Below are positions 11,340 to 23,843 of a stretch of DNA of 64,000 nucleotides, piece by piece. The position numbers and the translations under genes were made by a program. Origin of the DNA: Antennarius striatus (Eukaryota > Chordata > Actinopteri > Lophiiformes > Antennariidae). How positions within the stretch are numbered: the first letter of the stretch is position 1; every line of letters begins with the position of its first letter. The notes beneath the pieces were generated by a model that was not told where the DNA came from, searched no databases, and was given only the letters and a program-made list of their open reading frames with translations. Location of the stretch: contig NC_090780.1 of assembly GCF_040054535.1 (NCBI RefSeq), forward strand, positions 15,261,001 through 15,325,000. Direction: 5' to 3'.

Positions 11340-13950
11340 CTCCTTGTATTTGACGGCCATGAATCAGAGTGAACTGCATGACTATTTTATTTGTCACATG
11401 AGGGGTAGACTCTGGCCAAGCAGCACCAACCATTTGTCCACTTTTTCTTCTTGTCTCTGTCTTCTCTATTTTTGTGATTGTTTTACAGGACTGCAAGCAG
11501 CAATGCACATTTTTCATCCATGTGTAGCAACCAGTGTCTGTGTCCAGCCTTCATTATAATTGTGAAATATTCTGTGCATGCCTGTAGCGTGTAAATTTCA
11601 GACGACTTAGCAGGACAACAACACAGCATTTTAACAGTGGAGCATTAATCCGTCTTTCATCCTAAGAGTCTACGCCCTCTGCTTAGTCATTACATCTGTC
11701 TCTTGTTCCTTCCTTCCAATAAATGTCTGTTCTTCGATTATTTTCCCCCTCCTGTCTGGCTCATCATCTCTGCAGCCACTGCACTTATTCTTCCTGGATC
11801 CATACAACTACATCCAGTTTGTTAACAGACACACAGGCAGGTAATCTTTAGTTCTGAAAACCAATCCCCGCAGATCCAAACATGGAATTGATTCATATAA
11901 GTCACCATGTCTCCATTACCCAAAATAATTAAAAGTAGAAAAGAAAAAAGGAGAGGATGACACATAACTGTAAGAAAGCAGTGAAAGAAATAGAAGACGA
12001 GACTAAAACCCAACCCCAACTTCTATTTTTAACTCTATCCCATGTTCGCTTTTTGACTTTCTCCTCAAAACTGAGTTATGCAAGATAGTGGTTGAAATAA
12101 TTTATCTGCATTATGGGATGCCACTCGTCACGTCGTCAGTCAGGTCCCACAGGAGTTAAGCAAAGTATTCTTTCTCTGCTGGAAATCAGATTACACGCCT
12201 GGTTTGTTCAGGCATCCCTTAAAAACCAGTATTATAGTTCAATACAAGCTTGTTGTTGTTACCATTATCAACTAGTGACTAATCTGATTGAATCTGTATA
12301 ATAACATAAATAAGAACACAAGCTGCATGCAAAAGATATTTTAATTATAGCCCCAAATTTTTTTAGACCCAACATTGACACTTTAGCTGATACTTAAGAC
12401 AGTGGTGGGGAAATGCTGCCTTTTAACAGAAATAAACCTCAGCAGTGGGTGGGCGGCCATCTGTCACGACCGGAGATTTACTGAGAAACGATCGACAGGT
12501 GTGGGACAAAAAAAATTCTCACTCTGTCTTTTCCTGTCTTTGCCCTCTGAGTAGGTTTAACCAGTTGGGTTGTTGGTGAAGGGTTTGGTGGCACCACCTC
12601 ATCCCCACGTTGTGTGCCTGATGGCAAACACCCACGTCTCTCTGCATAAACGTCTCCAGGAGCACAACTGTTACACCAATAGGCAGGGACGTCTGTGACC
12701 AAAGATGATCAGCAGCCAAACGAACGGTCAAAGAGAGAGAAAGGTGTGTGTGTATGTGTGTGTGTTTGTGTGTGTGTGTGTGTCCATTGGTGGATGTGTC
12801 TAATAGACTGTGCTGCCAAAACGGGCTTGTCCTGTTGTATTTCTACATTTTTATGAGTCACAGGATGTAAACTGTGAGGCCTACGGTTGATTTTTAGTTC
12901 AGTTTATTACCAAGGAATTTTTGGGAGGAGAAATTGTTTCCTAATCCTTCAACTCTACTGTATAAAGAACGACAATATTGTGTATGAAGAATCCAAAACA
13001 AAAACAAAGCCACCATGAAGCTGAGAGTTATTTTCCTGCAGACAAAAGAACTTTTGTAAAAGTCAAGATGTTTGTGGATATCTTTCTTCTTGGGCCTGGT
13101 GATTTTGTGAAACCACTGGATGTCGGAACCTTTTACCCTGCAGAATATGACCATATAAATTGTTTTGTTGAGCTATGGTTCCATACATTGCACACCAGCA
13201 GTCTTTAATGTGTAAGCTGTCCATACTGTACAAACACACATGCTGCTATATGTGTTTTGTTTTATGGTTTACAGTTCAGACATGATTTCCATTTTGTGTA
13301 CGTAAACAGTCTGTGTATTTGTTTTTTCAGTCAATCACAGTCACAAAATATATGTGTCATGTAAAACCAAACCAGAAATAGGAATTAAAACATGGAAAAT
13401 GTTTAGTGAAGACAAAAAAAAGTGTTTATACCGAGCAGCATGCCCAAGTATAGACAAACATTTCCTACTGAGACGCTGCCATGTTGTGCCATGATGATGA
13501 AAGCAGACCAGGAACACAAAGCTAGTGATTTAACTGATAGATCTGAATCATGTTTCGACAGGCCTTGGCTGGATTTTAGAGAACTCCTCACTCTGCGGGG
13601 CTGTGAGACTGTAGTTAGGGTTGAGTGAGGGTTAAATTTAGGCTGCATCTTTCAGTCTCAACACAGGACTGAAATCCAGTTTGTTCTGAACCTTCTTTTG
13701 GAGTTAGAACAGCCACAACTGACACAGACAGACTTTCTATATCCACACTGCTGATGTCTTTATAGAACACAGGATTTCTAATGATAGCAATTAATATTAT
13801 CTATATTTGCACAAGATGTGTTTGTTAGTGAATCTGCCCTACATACTGTAACACCTTCCCACTTCTCCATCTGGCCTATCTGCCACTCTCTCTCCCTGTC
13901 TCTCTCTTACCCTGTCCTTATCTTCATTTTTTTTCTTTTCCACAAAACTG
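11340..13950. other. No gene; minor (TG)n at 12,746-12,783
   Basis: AT-rich sequence with one imperfect TG repeat. The open frames (86 codons or less) resemble no protein family. Confidence 0.5.
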
Positions 13951-14130
13951 GTCAAGGCGGATGACCGTCCTCCAGAGTCTGGGTCCTGCCCGGAGTTTCT
14001 TCCTCAATGAGGGAGGTTTTTCCCCGCTGCTGTTGCTTATACTGGCTCTGGAGAGCTCTGTTGGGTTTTTGCATGTAAAAGCACTTTGAAATGTCTGTTG
14101 ACATGATTAAGCGCTTCACAAATAAAAGTT
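13950..14130 (+). repeat. Common teleost interspersed repeat tail
   Basis: The series GTCAAGGCGGATGACCGTCC, GAGTTTCTTCCTCAATGAGG, GAGGTTTTTCCCCGCTGCTG, AAAGCACTTTGAAATG and AATAAAAGTTGATTGA matches in order the 3' part of a very common fish repeat ending in a TTGA-rich tail. I recognise the pattern but am not certain of its class. Confidence 0.65.
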
Positions 14131-14419
14131 GATTGACTTTCTAAATCAAGACGAGCAGGAGCAACAACATAAGCTTAGCACCACAATGGTGACAAAACAC
14201 CATTAGCTAGTCAAAGTTATATTAGCATGTACTGTAAGTTGGCTCTCTTTTAAGTCTTACAGATTATCTAGATTCCAAAGTCCATTATCAGTGAATAAGG
14301 AGTTTTCCCATGTTGTGAAAGAAATGAATTCTTATTTTATTGCAGAAACAACATCGTAAAAACTGGTGTAGCTGTGTTAGGGGTTGAGTCCCACACAGAC
14401 AGCTTGTGTTTGAATCTCT

Positions 14420-14600
14420 TGAGGGACATTCAGTCCACCAGGTCTTGGGCTGGGGACCAGAGGGTGTTTGATTCAAGGCCCATATGGGCCAAATCATTTC
14501 AGAGTGTGAACTGGCAGTGGGAGGTACCATTTCACCTCAAGATGCCCTTGAGCAAGGCACTGTCCCCTTCATGACAGAGCTGCCCGCTGCTTGCAGGTAA
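14420..14600 (+). mobile_element. SINE with CCTTGAGCAAGGCAC core
   Basis: It contains CAGGTCTTGGGCTGGGGACC, a B-box-like TGATTCAAGGCCC, CAGAGTGTGAACTGGCAGTG and GCCCTTGAGCAAGGCACTGT. The same order of blocks appears at 58,425-58,620 and 61,194-61,420 (plus) and about 24,310-24,540 (minus). A further tRNA-like stretch precedes it from about 14,350. Confidence 0.75.
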
Positions 14601-17600
14601 GCGTCCGATGAGATTGACATGAATATAATCATGATCTGAAAGCGTGACTGTACTTGGGAAGTCTAAGTCTGGTTCCATCATGCTGATAATGTTGGCAGCC
14701 TTTGTTCCTGGTAAATGTTGATCGATAGTACTTGAACAGGAATTAGTTTTACAATTATGTGTGAAATCACATTTATTTATTTATTAATTATTTTTTTCAA
14801 CCCCTGCCTGTTACATTTTTGTCTACTAAATGACAAGTCATAGATTTAAAACTGCAGAACTGAGTACAGAGACAGAGACATTAAAGGTGTGATCATTAAA
14901 AGACTGGATCGCTCCCCTGAGACAGAACTGTTCAGTCACAGTTTAACGAATGTATCTTAGCACCACAATCAAGCAGTTAGTAGCATCTAGCAGCTAAGTC
15001 AAAGAACAAAATAAACCTACAGTGTCGTCAGGAAAACAGTAGGTCTGAGAGCTCCTTAACCACGGAGCAGAAATGCAACAGAGGTGAATGTATTTGTACA
15101 TTCAGCACTTAAATACTAAATCTGTTACGGAGATGCTTCCTGATGCTACTTTAAAAAAATAGACACGATTCTAAACTGCATCGAGGTGAAGTATGATATA
15201 CCTACAGTTGTAAAATGACGACAGGTCTAAAAATAATCCAGGATTGAAAGGTTAAAGGTCAGACTGATGCCATAAATGAAAGTGACCTGGAAAACAGCAC
15301 CTGAACTACAAAAATATTAATATTCCCAACAAGAGCAGATATCATCTGTCCAACAGATTGAGGGCTCACAAGGCCTTTGAACTGTAATCACACGGAAAGT
15401 GTGTCAAACCAATTTCTTCAATTCTGCGTTACTGTGCCAGCTACTGCTGCATAGGAGGAGAAATTGCATTGAGGTTCTCAGGGTAAGTGTAGCTGCGAGT
15501 GTGTGAGCTGTAATAGGGTGTGTAGGCGATCCTGTTGATTTAATCAGAGTGTGGTTGCTGATAATCCTATTTCATATATGGGTCCCACACTAAGTCCCCG
15601 AGCAGCACGTGCAGCAGAGCAGCAAAAAATCCGCTGCATTGTAGATCTGGGGGGTGGGGGGGGTGACCACGTGCTGGTCCACTGCTCTATCATCAGCCTA
15701 TTAAACGGACGCATGGCTGACAAGGGAAAAACAGGAATATCAGAATCCTATATGACAAGCCTACATGTTAGCCAGCAGGCTAGATAAATCTACAGTATGT
15801 CTATGGAATACTAATGTAAACCAAATAAGGACAATGGAAACCACATAAAAACTCCCTTTACCAGACTCACAGAAATCACTGCTGGTTAAAGATTACATCT
15901 GTGCACATAGTTAGAGTTTAAAAAAAGAAAAGAAAGACATTCATTAAAAATTCCAGAGATTAGAGATGTAAAGATGTGAAGATTTAGTAGCCAAACATAG
16001 AAAAACATATATTTGATATCTAAACCATCAACCTATATGGAAAGAAAAGTAATATCTCTAGAATCCCCATTGAATCATAAAAACTGCAGTTTGGAGTGGT
16101 TCTGGTTTTCAGGATTTCCTCATTAATACCTTTAACTATAATTTACTGGATACAAAAACCAAGAGCAGCCTCCACATCAGTAACAAAATAGCTTTTTAAA
16201 ACACTTGTTGAAATCAGGGGTTGGTGGAGGAGAGCTGATGAAACAGAAGTCATAGTTAAGACTTCCTGATATGTTGTAAACCTTTCATAAATTAGCAGTG
16301 ACTAGAGGATTGCAGTGACATGCTTGCTTTAATATGATACTCTAAATTCCTCTGTGGTCTACTCATGAATTATTATTTTTTTGGCATGTGCAGTTGGTTT
16401 CAGTATGAATTATAGCTCTGGATTAAGCAATCGGATCTTGTACAAGACTTAATCCCAGGCAAAAGACGTGCAGGCAAGACAGCTTGAATTGTGGATTTGT
16501 AAGCATAGAAGCAACAGTGATCTGGGCAATGCACAAGCAAACAGTAGGCACACAAGATGCTGTGTGGGCAAATACACAGCATGGTAGCTATGACACTGGC
16601 AAAAACCCTCAATCAAACCAATTTTTTTACAGCTACTGTGTTCTGCCTCTTTTTTGCTTCCTCTACCTCTTTAGTTCATCTGTAATGTCACATTATACTA
16701 ATTTACTGCAGTAGCACCACCACTTTACCTGCCATCTACTTTAAGGCATCAGTCTAACAAATACTATACTTGCAAAACAGCAAGGATAGGATTACACTCT
16801 GTGTTAAAGTGGTCTGGTGCCTTTCAAAAGTGAACTCTCTTTGTGGAACACGGAAAACACACCACAGATATTCATATTAGAATGACAGACAGCACATAGA
16901 TACTACAACACCAATAGGACCACATCTAATTACCCCAACCCCTAAATACAATATCTCCAATGCCACAAACCCCTTTGAATCACCACAGTTTTTCACGGTT
17001 GTGACATGAAAGATGTGTTTCTTGTGGTTCACAGTCAGAGCAAGGCCTCAACCTTTAAGCTCACAGCGGAAACTAAAATATTTATGTGAATGGATGAGGG
17101 ACAGCAGAAATCTTTAGGCGCCCAGACTCTCTGCTTTGTCTTTCTGTGACAGTACTTGAAGTTTAAAAAGTCCATGGATGGCCAAACTGCTGCTTCTATT
17201 GGAATAAAGAACAAAGCAGCTGATCTCATTCCCAACACATCCATATTTCAGCGTTCTTAGCACATGAAAAGGACTAGACTCAGTTCTTACTACTGTTTTT
17301 TTCTGCAACAGCACAACATGAGAACGATTTTTGCATGCAGCACTGAAACACTGTGCTGTTATTTCAACTAATAAATACTAAATAATTTGAACAACTTTAG
17401 TTCAATGTATATCAATTTGAAATATTCAAATTAATATTAAAATTGCTAAGAGGATGTGACTCAGATGTATCCTGTTATAAACACTCTTTTATGGCATATG
17501 CACATCTGGAAGTACATTTAGCAAGCCCTGACACTATCTGTTTTGACTGAATTTAAAAGAAGCACCTCTGTTTAAAATTCTGCTTAAAGATATTAAACCT

Positions 17601-19950
17601 ACATAAATATGTCGAGCATGAATGAATTGCTTGACCTTCACATGGATTAAAGAGTAACCTTATTGCACTGAGAGGAAAATCCCTCAAGATAAAGACCAAA
17701 TGAAAGGATTTGCTTGCTGATTTCTAATGTTTGCAGAATTGTTTAGCAGAGCAATTTTGTTAAAGATGTCTCAGCTTAATGATAAAGAGCACTGATAAAA
17801 GGTTGAAAGAGAACAGAGAACCTCCATATATAGAGGATAACAGCATTTTCTATCATATCCTCTGTGTATGGACGCATTAGAGAGAGTGGCTGGAAATGAG
17901 TATCTTGACATAAGAGCCTGAATGTCAGCAGTCTAAAATCATTCTGTCAAGGACTTGATGTTGAAAAGAGGATCTATTTCTGGTTCAAAGAATCGCCGTG
18001 GCTCTGAAAAGATTTTGTCACGAATAAGTAAAAAAGACAACAGACAAATACAATGTATCAAGATGCCAATGCTTTATTCTGGGACCATGTTCTGCCATTA
18101 CAGCCCTGACAGACTCCAGTGACATTAGTCAACGTTAGCTTTGATACAATGTTTTTGCACTGTATCAAGGTGACCATACTGCTGCATTTACTCTGTCACA
18201 CAGCTGCGTCTCTCTGCGGGTGAACACTTTGCACACCTGTCTGTCTTCCTATAGACGTCAGCGGGGTGGTTGCCATGACAGCCAGAGTGATCACAAGTAA
18301 CAGCAGCAGCTACTCATCTGGCTAAATATGGTGTGGTGTATATTTACATATTTCACAGGCTGATGAAGAAAACAGCTCATTTTAAGAAAAAGTAGCATGA
18401 CGGTATAAAACAAAGCTTAAATGATGATGTAGGTAAGGAATAAATATTTAATTAGGAAAAACCAGCATACCAGCAAAATGTCTAGAACATCAAGAAGCAC
18501 TTTTATTTACCAAATAATGGAGGTGTGTCTTTAAAAAAATTATAATTTGTTTCACATGAACATTCAAGTTAGTTAACGGTTCTTTATCAAGAATGTGTTA
18601 CAGTGGAAGTTGTATCTCTTTTTTCCAATAGCATTATTTCAATATAAAATTGTTAAAATGATTAAACCTACAGATTTTTGTTATTTTAATCATAATGGGA
18701 CAAAACACAATCAACTGAAACTAGAAGAACAGCATCAGCAGTTTGTTCATGTATTTATAAGAAAGAAGAGGTACAGATGAAGCAAAGAAAACTTTGCTGC
18801 ATTCACAATAAGATCTATCTAGTTCAGTTACTACAAAAAAAAGCACCCTGGCAGAAATGACAGGTTGTGACATCTCAACTAGCCATTCTTCAGGTAACCA
18901 TAGCAACCACAGGTCAGAACTGAAGAAGCTTCAGATGAGACGTGAAATGTCTTCAACAGACCCACATTGTCCAGTTGAATTTTTTTTTTTTTTTGCTCTT
19001 CCTGACAATCCAGACAGGCCCTTATGAAATGATTCTCTATTAATTATCAGTAATAACAATGTTATTGTCTGCAGCCTTATGTTTGGCTGAATTTTTGATT
19101 CATGGAGTACTTTTTAAGACATTCGTCTTTATTTGAAGTAGATTATTATTCAACTGTTTGTTTGTTTTTAAATCCAGCTTTTCTATATCTTAACTAAAGC
19201 CACAAATTGATTTAAACCTTTTTCTTTCAGAGAAGAATAGAAGTTCTCTGAAAATTATGTAACATGGCTGCCTTCCTTTGTCCTCTGGTCAGTTTCTAAC
19301 TCTATTCAGACACCCAGTTCAAATGATCGTCACAAAACACCACCATAGATTACAGAAGAATAACACTCTTGAAAATGTAGATAGTTTGGTTGTGTGTCAT
19401 CTTCATCTTCCTTTCTCATGCAGTATTGTGAACACAGATGATTTGACAGGAATCTCAGTTTGTCTCTTAAGCTGAAAACTGTCAACAGAAGCTTCCAGTC
19501 AAAATTTTAGTGGAAAATCAAACTGGAAATATTTAAGACAGTGTCTTTTCATCCTTCCATCCATACATAAGCTGTTCTAAATTATCTAACCTCACGTTTC
19601 ACTCACTTACAGCAGCTGTTGCTAGGCAACGGTTCACAACCACATATGCATATAAAGAGTCTTATCAAGTCAATAAATTTACTAAGTATAAGTTGCAAAA
19701 TGCTGCATTAATCCTTCCCTATATGTACGCTACATCAAAGACAGTGTGGTGATTTACATTAGTGACACTTGATGTTTCCATCCACCTCAGTGGTCAACAA
19801 AACACCAGCATGTGTCATTTCCTCTAATCCTATGGTGAGTCTGAAGTAGTCAGCTTTCAGAATCACCTTAAAATTGAGTTTTTATAGAAAAATCCATATT
19901 AAGATTAGTCAAAAATGAAAACAATAAAAAGGGACAACTACTTATCATGT
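14600..19950. other. No gene recognised
   Basis: About 5.3 kb of AT-rich sequence. A possible repeat fragment lies at about 18,880-18,990 (GAAGAAGCTTCAGATGAGAC ... GTCCAGTTGAA followed by a T run), a pattern common at the end of fish interspersed elements. Nothing else is supported. Confidence 0.45.
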
Positions 19951-19954
19951 TTAA

Positions 19955-20210
19955 TATACAGTATTTTCCCCACTACAAGATGCACCTAAAAGCCTTTAAA
20001 TTTCTCAATTTCTTATAATCCAATGTGCCTTATATATGAAGAAAGTTTTAAAATAGACCATTCATTGAAGATGAGTTCTCAGATGTGTTTTATAATCCAG
20101 TGCACTTTATAATCCAGTGTGCTTATTTAAGATTTTTTTTTTAGATAGGCCGTTCATTGAAGGTGCACCTTATAACCCAGTGCGCCTTATAGTGCAGAAA
20201 ATACTGTATA
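19955..20210. mobile_element. MITE with terminal inverted repeats
   Basis: The left end TATACAGTATTTTCC and the right end (reverse complement TATACAGTATTTTCTGCAC) form inverted repeats of about 30 bases with a few mismatches. Inside are repeats of CTTATAATCCAGTG and CATTCATTGAAG, matching the abundant non-coding fish MITE with the 'GCACTATAAGGCGCAC' theme. It has no coding capacity, so it would have been moved by a transposase from elsewhere. Confidence 0.85.
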
Positions 20211-20214
20211 TTGG

Positions 20215-22560
20215 CGGTGTAGTGAAGATAGTATGTGTGGTATGGGAGATATGCCCTTGTCTAAAAACAAAAGTTCTATGGCCAAAATATAATCATAAGG
20301 ATGATAATGTAGATAAACAGAGCAGAAGTCTTTGAGAGTCAGGTTACAACCAGTCCAACAACCAAACCAACAACCAGAGACTAAACAGCAGGTGCTCAGG
20401 CTTTACCTCAGGTTTTGTCACAGACTGAATGAATGCAGCAGGTGAGGGAATAAAAGGAAGGACGGGGGAGGTAAAAATGGAATGCATAGTACAAGGGATG
20501 AGGGAGCTGAGCATGAAGATAAGTGTTTCAGATATTTAGACATACTTTATAAATTCTTTCCTGCTCACACAATCATGCATTCAGGCATACAAGGCCGGTA
20601 CAAGTTAAAACCTGAAGTGAGAGGTAGTGCGCATGAGCTGTTTGAGAACCGTGTGTGGGAGGACAGGTAGGACTGGCTCTCTGATGTTCCTCTAAAGTGA
20701 CACAACGATGGAACCTGGGGCTTCAGTGAGTCTAATTCACGGGCAGAGCTGAGGTCACATGACATTGATAAAAGCCCTGCAGCCATTTACTTAACTTTGT
20801 AATTGGGCTTATTGTGATTTGACACTCTGCAGACAGGTATTTAAGTGTCCACAATGTCTTCAAAATGGAAAATGTCTCCTTACGTTATTGGTAGCTTACG
20901 GCCCCTGGCTCTTTGTGTCATTATGCCATTAGTTAAAACTATTCTGTTGATACTCTGCTTTCAACCATTACTCTCCCTCTTTTTCGAAGAGAATAATGTG
21001 CTGACATGCACACAGGTTTCCAGGGCTCTGTCCCGTAGAAGGTCAAAGCAGTCGTGAACCAAACCCAACAAGTTCAAGCATAGAGAGATAGTCAGTTCAA
21101 TGTGGATAACGCCATGCATTACAGGGATTATTATCCAAATATGACATTAAATTTGTGTTCGTGAGGATGTATTTGCAAAACAGTAGTTATTGTTGTGAGG
21201 ACAAATTTACAAACTGAAAGCATTAACGCTATGAATAAAAACATTGGAATTTGCTGTAATCAGAAATGCTTTTTATGACCCTCATATAGATCATGGAATT
21301 CTGAAGCAAAACATTTCCCCTACTGACTGTAAATCTAAGGAAAGATCAACTTCCTTTGTCAGTAGTGGAATTTTCCAAACAGTAGTCTTCATAAGATCAT
21401 GGGAACCTGACAGGCAGATGAATAAATGCATGTTGCTTCTAAGGCTCTTCTTGTGACATTGTTGTGAGGAAGACTGCATTCAGTGAGGTAGTCTTCATCC
21501 TCCAGTCTCTTTATTTAATTCCATATCTCCTTCCTCACACACATCGTAAAGTATCTGTTCATCACACAATGTTGAACAAACAAAATAAGTTGTGTTTGAG
21601 AGAGAGGCAGGGGCAGAAGGAAGCAGCAAATTGACATGAGTGAGAATAGAGCACAAACACAAAAAACACACTATAACGTGGCAACATGACAGCAGACACA
21701 TAACGAACATCCGAACACTTTTCCTCTTCAACGAAACACTACAATCTAATCTCTTTGACATGATCCTTGGTCCACATGCTGTTTTCACCTGCTAGCTTCC
21801 TAATGGTCAACACAGGGTTGCGGACAGGTTGGACTCTGCTGCTTTTTGCCCTGCGGTGGGCATGCAGGAGGCCGAACAGCTGGACCTGCACCCAGGACAG
21901 GAGCTCTTTCTCTGCAGAGAGAAGCGTGGGCTCCTCTCCCTGTTACCTCCAGTCAGTTCAGAGCTGCTGCAGATACTAACTGCTGCTGCAAGGGCATCTT
22001 CTCTTCAGCTCCTACCACAGATTCAGGCTGTGTGACTGCAGGAATGGCTCTATGAGCAAATGAAAAGGCTGCACCCAACCTGTAAGCCATTCTGCAACAC
22101 TTGCGGATGCTTTGGATTTTTCACTTGGTTTGAGGCTATTCACAGAGTGTTCCTTGTCTCATTTAATGCACAAGATTGGTGAAAACACAACAGCCAAATT
22201 TGTGAATTCCTGTTTTACAATCAAGCAAAATGGATCCTCACAGTGCATATCAATTAGTGTTCCACTTCTCACATGCACTAACGTTACAACCCACAAAAAA
22301 CACACAATCACATAGGGGTTACACGTCTTCCAGCATATGTAAGAAATAAGAAAAAAAATTTTTTTACTGTTTCATCAACAAGATATTTAAAATGGGAAAG
22401 GGAAAACATTCAAAACGCCACTCTGACGTTGAGCACACGAACGAATCAGGCGTTAACATTTATCAATATTTATTGTGTTGATGGTAAAATTTTGCATGAG
22501 ATTAAGTCCCAGTCAAAAAAAAAAAAAAAAATCATGCGTAAGAGGTGTGCCATTTTTTTT
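20215..22560. other. No confirmed gene; one coding-like segment at 21,860-22,036
   Basis: Mostly AT-rich DNA. A GC-richer plus-strand frame at about 21,862-22,036 follows a plausible splice acceptor (GGGCATGCAG) and reads EAEQLDLHPGQELFLCREK and onward to a stop. I do not recognise it and see no partner exon or polyadenylation signal, so it is not called as a gene. Confidence 0.35.
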
Positions 22561-22599
22561 TGCGCACTCCTGTGATGTGCCTGCCATAAGCAGCCTTAC

Positions 22600-22646
22600 C
22601 TGAATCGGGGTGAATCTTTTATACATTCTTCAAAGTCCACTGTCAT
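22600..22646 (-). CDS. acap3: ACAP3-like ArfGAP, first coding exon only
   Basis: Read on the minus strand, an ATG at 22,646 opens the peptide MTVDFEECIKDSPRFR and then meets a consensus donor (AG|GTAAGG) at 22,600/22,599. This peptide is the start of the BAR domain of ACAP proteins, which are Arf6 GTPase-activating proteins with BAR, PH, ArfGAP and ankyrin domains acting at endosomes and plasma membrane. Human ACAP2 and ACAP3 are both nearly identical here, so the exon alone cannot separate them. The head-to-head position with pusl1 matches human ACAP3-PUSL1 and decides for acap3. The exon ends with two bases of a split codon. I found no further ACAP exon to the left, so the rest of the gene should lie beyond the window. 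A GC-rich 5' UTR and promoter lies just upstream. Confidence 0.85.
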
Positions 22647-22960
22647 TTTGGCGTTTTTATCGTGTATTTCCGCTTCAATTTGCTAATGTCATTGCCCGCG
22701 GCTGAATAACGCAGTGAACCGTGCGGATGGTGACTGGTATCCCCTGACGCGTGGATGTCTGTCGCCCCTCTCCTAGCGGCACGGTGACAGAGAATGCAAG
22801 CAGAGTGCGCGGCAGTCCGGTTACTACTACTCCAGTGTGGAGACGGACGAGAGGCGTAGCTGCGCCACGGGGAGTGGAGGACAAGGAGAGAGCGCCGACT
22901 GGTTACGACGCGTCGCAACAAGAGGAATCAAGAAAGGACGAAAAAGGACTCGTATGGATC
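22647..22960 (-). promoter_or_regulatory. GC-rich 5' UTR / promoter island of acap3
   Basis: Immediately upstream of the acap3 ATG the composition changes from AT-rich to GC-rich with many CpG dinucleotides (for example gacgcgtgg near 22,746, gacgcgtcgc near 22,910). Open frames of 60 to 92 codons here on both strands are a consequence of the GC content and resemble nothing known. This is the expected look of a CpG-island promoter and untranslated first exon. Confidence 0.55.
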
Positions 22961-22969
22961 AGCGCACTG

Positions 22970-23425
22970 CAAGGCATAAACTGTCGACCTGCTGTACAAC
23001 CAACCCACGTAACCACATAATCATATAATAATATTGACATTTGCGCCGGTTTTACCGAAGATTAAACTCAGTCCTTCTACAAATAATGAGCCGTATTTTA
23101 GGATTAAATTGATTTTTTTATTACTTAACCCAATTATTCTGCCAAAAACGAACGCTTTTTTTTTTTAATCCCGAGAAGAAAATAAAGGTCTTAAAACATT
23201 ACATTATTCAATATAAAACAGATTGTTATATGAAAAATAAATGTCATTTATACGAGATGTATATTTGATTTGGTCAGATCTCTTACATTACGGTATCTAG
23301 TGGTACGCAATAATACCTTAAAAAAAACTAAAACTCTATTTCATTCCCAGCCTAAGAGTTTTAATTAATTTTTCTTTCTCTTTTCGTTTTGTCCTAATTT
23401 TTCAGATTTGTTGCTTCAGCCGTCG
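22970..23425. other. Spacer between acap3 and pusl1
   Basis: AT-rich sequence with T and A runs lies between the acap3 CpG island and the pusl1 promoter. No gene is seen. It probably contains unassigned promoter or 5' UTR sequence. Confidence 0.4.
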
Positions 23426-23433
23426 TGACGTCA
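23426..23433. promoter_or_regulatory. Perfect CRE palindrome TGACGTCA
   Basis: An exact full-site cAMP response element lies between the divergent acap3 and pusl1 starts, about 420 bp upstream of the pusl1 ATG. CREB/ATF factors bind this octamer, and full sites next to CpG-rich promoters are typical of housekeeping genes. Confidence 0.55.
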
Positions 23434-23752
23434 TCAAAAAGGGACAAAGCCTCGCAGGACTGTAGCGGAGCTGCAGACAGGCTGATAGATACCCAGAGTA
23501 GGGGTTTTAAGCCCGTTGAATATCAAAGTAGACTGCAATCTTGTTTTATACTTAATGAGGTTGTTACTATTATGAACATAGGTGTGGTTTATCAGTGGTA
23601 TATAATACACAGCGGTCAGCTGCTGGTAGGCTGTCTTCTGTTTTTTTCCGGACTACAAAATTCCGAGCCTACTTTTTTCGCTTGTCACCAGTTCTGAACC
23701 ACATGGACATTTTTTGAGGGTCAGACGTGTCCCCATAACGCAAAGGTGGTGA

Positions 23753-23760
23753 TGACGTCA
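23753..23760. promoter_or_regulatory. Second perfect CRE palindrome TGACGTCA
   Basis: A second exact CRE octamer lies 84 bp upstream of the pusl1 ATG, a position expected for a core-promoter-proximal site. A related half site (GTGACGTTT) follows near 23,803. Confidence 0.6.
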
Positions 23761-23843
23761 GAAATCTATTCACAGATGATTTAATGTTCAGAGTTTAATG
23801 CTGGTGACGTTTCACTTCTGTGTCAGATACAGTCGGAGGGACT

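Larger units (their letters stand above)
1..22599 (-). other. Presumed first intron of acap3 (no exons seen)
   Basis: This stretch contains no exon I can recognise on either strand. It holds SINE and other interspersed repeat copies, a MITE, several CA microsatellites and otherwise unclassified AT-rich sequence. Because the acap3 start exon ends in a good splice donor at its right edge, and no second exon (start of the BAR domain, family motif resembling EVETDVVE) was found, I infer one intron longer than 22 kb that runs out of the window. It could instead contain short exons I missed by eye. Confidence 0.55.

Noticed and set aside
22643-23028. Open frames on both strands in the GC-rich island at 22.6-23.0 kb
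   Set aside because: High GC removes stop codons. The minus strand is the acap3 5' UTR and the peptides match no family.
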